64,000 nt of DNA from Mucilaginibacter gossypiicola (GTDB lineage: Bacteria > Bacteroidota > Bacteroidia > Sphingobacteriales > Sphingobacteriaceae): assembly GCF_900110105.1 (NCBI RefSeq), contig NZ_FOCL01000011.1:1-64000 (forward strand). Reading direction: 5' to 3'. Shown here piece by piece: positions 63,801 to 64,000 of this stretch (position 1 is the stretch's first letter; each line of letters opens with the position of its first letter). The notes under the pieces are model-generated. The model was not told where the DNA came from and searched no databases. It was given only the letters and a program-made list of their open reading frames with translations. The position numbers and the translations under genes were made by a program.

Positions 63801-64000
63801 AGCTGCCGGTTTTACGGTTCCAGTAAATAAGGCCGCCGCCATTTGTACCTATCCAGATATTGCCCTGCTTATCTTCGGCAAAATTATTTACGTCGCTAAA
63901 AGGCAGGCTGTTTGCATCGCTGAGGTGATGTGTATAACCCGCAAATTTGATAATGCTTGGATGGTAATAGCTTAACCCTCTTTTATAAGTTCCACACCAA
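60862..64000 (-). CDS. Hybrid two-component sensor/regulator (HTCS), 5' end beyond window
   Basis: The frame stays open to the window edge, about 1045 residues visible. From the edge: propeller repeats with the pattern ED-x-x-x-N-x-W-I-G-T (FAEDKQGNIWIGTNGGGL near 63850, then LWIGTYYGGL and five or six more), a Y_Y_Y domain (VRATNNEFWNGKEIALHV), one membrane segment (TTWAYVIYALLGIGALFYF), a HisKA with His440 (in KIKFFTNISHEFRTP; numbering from the internal Met at 63714), HATPase (NLLSNAYKF, SGIGLAITKE), a receiver with Asp748 (LVVSDISMPEMNG) and a C-terminal AraC helix-turn-helix. This is the standard mannan/oligosaccharide-sensing layout; binding at the periplasmic propeller drives transcription of susCD. 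All domains before the edge are intact. Confidence 0.95.
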   Translation of the reverse strand, partial: WCGTYKRGLSYYHPSIIKFAGYTHHLSDANSLPFSDVNNFAEDKQGNIWIGTNGGGLIYWNRKTGSFKQYLHNANDKNSLTNNVIVCLFIDHEQKLWIGTYYGGLDCYDGKTFKHYQHSDNVPNSISENRICSIMEDSEQNLWVGTLSAGLNKLDKNRQVVASYRFDGDISKNTIHSNYISALLEDRRKNIWIVTAYGVDVLVRKENKFIHYLHDDKDPNSLVNNNTNNILEDSRGLIWISTREGLNIFNPDTKKFTALTKQDGLPDNTTIDIREDESRNIWVSTPNGLSNIIVDRRKPQLKFNFINYNEADGLQGREFAENSSVKTREGELIFGGGNGFNIFKPSALHFNKSSSALLFTDFQLFDKSLGVGEKVNGRVILPESISQLKEIVLNYDQNVFSIEFAALTFFNPDKVKLQYAMEGFYDGWISVDNKLRKATYNLEPGDYTFKVRATNNEFWNGKEIALHVRILPPFWKTTWAYVIYALLGIGALFYFRQRGIKKLREQFSIEKEREEAQRMHELDLMKIKFFTNISHEFRTPLSLIMAPVDKILKQVSEPETRRQLTMITRNAKRLLNLVNQLMDFRKMEYQELKLYKRSGNIINFIKDLSWSFTDIADQKHIRFVFDTDAEEFVTSFDHDKIERILFNLLSNAYKFTHEGGQVSVLLNLKRNDENDECLLEIRVVDTGIGIPADKRERIFEPFFQNDIPGSMLNQGSGIGLAITKEFVKLHEGEIFVESDHNQGSCFTVILPLQKVDEALFTDTGYHLQHSTEFMTDADPVKPAQQKEIRDIKKPTVLLVEDNEDFRFYIKDNLKDAFNIIEAENGKKGWQKALAQHPNLVVSDISMPEMNGIDLCRKIRGDSRTSHIPVILLTAQTGEEQQIKGLETGATDYMTKPFNFEILHSKIKNILSQQEKMRKTYQKQVDVTPTELQVDSPEELFIKKVLMLIDANISNPNFSVEELSSEMFVSRYTLYKKILQMTGKTPNELVRSMRLKRAAQLLETGHLTISQICHKVGFKSQKYFVRTFKAEFNSIPSKYLDAMGQE

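Noticed and set aside
1..64000. tRNA, rRNA, prophage or integrative element
   Set aside because: No tRNA cloverleaf, integrase or phage structural gene was recognised on either strand; a covariance-model search would be decisive.

Overview
The window reads as chromosomal DNA of a Bacteroidota bacterium, most likely Sphingobacteriaceae (Mucilaginibacter/Pedobacter-like). The signs are a SusC/SusD pair, a hybrid two-component sensor with a periplasmic propeller, several TonB-dependent receptors with a carboxypeptidase-type N-terminal domain, DUF3810/DUF2911/DUF3179 proteins, promoter elements of the TAnnTTTG type, and many dispersed palindromic repeats. The genus is an inference; no rRNA or tRNA gene was seen.

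Layout. (1) 1-4274: the N-terminal part of an IS1595-type transposase at the edge, repeat debris, an overlapping HipA-like kinase/DUF3037 pair, two unknown proteins and a ThuA-like secreted protein. (2) 4323-16422, mostly minus strand: a penicillin-acylase-family enzyme, DUF3810 and DUF2911 proteins, an MG2/plug-domain secreted protein, a TonB receptor and a half-size EamA transporter, with one plus-strand DUF47 (PhoU-like) gene. (3) 16582-25087: a two-component pair followed by TolC-, adaptor- and RND-pump genes and a YncE-type propeller. (4) 25218-32280: a desaturase closely resembling eukaryotic dihydroceramide delta-4 desaturases, two unknown proteins, a multidomain GH27 alpha-galactosidase, and three tandem small paralogous secreted proteins. 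(5) 32430-37141: a probable metal-uptake cassette (small Cys-rich membrane protein, TonB receptor, PepSY membrane protein, HMBD lipoprotein). (6) 37419-43759: DUF3179, FrnE/DsbA-like, a Thr-Gly-repeat lipoprotein, an MFS transporter with a clear promoter/operator, and NhaA. (7) 43756-64000, all minus strand: a beta-mannan/galactomannan utilisation locus.

How the mannan locus should work. The hybrid sensor (60862 to beyond the window end) would sense oligosaccharide and switch on susC-susD and the IPT/TIG lipoprotein, which bind and import glycan. After a strong terminator come an AraC regulator and a second gene block: SSS-type symporter, GH130 phosphorylase, AGE-family 2-epimerase, a GH-A clan lipoprotein hydrolase, a GH27 alpha-galactosidase and a GH26 beta-mannanase. 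Together they give the known Bacteroides-type route: mannanase to mannobiose, galactose removal, epimerisation to mannosyl-glucose, then phosphorolysis to mannose-1-phosphate plus glucose.

The candidates most worth follow-up are the DEGS-like desaturase, the unassigned GH-A lipoprotein in the mannan locus, the small CxxxC protein at the head of the metal cassette, and the repeat families. One palindrome of the short GC-rich type encodes the C-terminal tail of NhaA; five copies of another family (GTCATTGCGAG ends) lie between genes.
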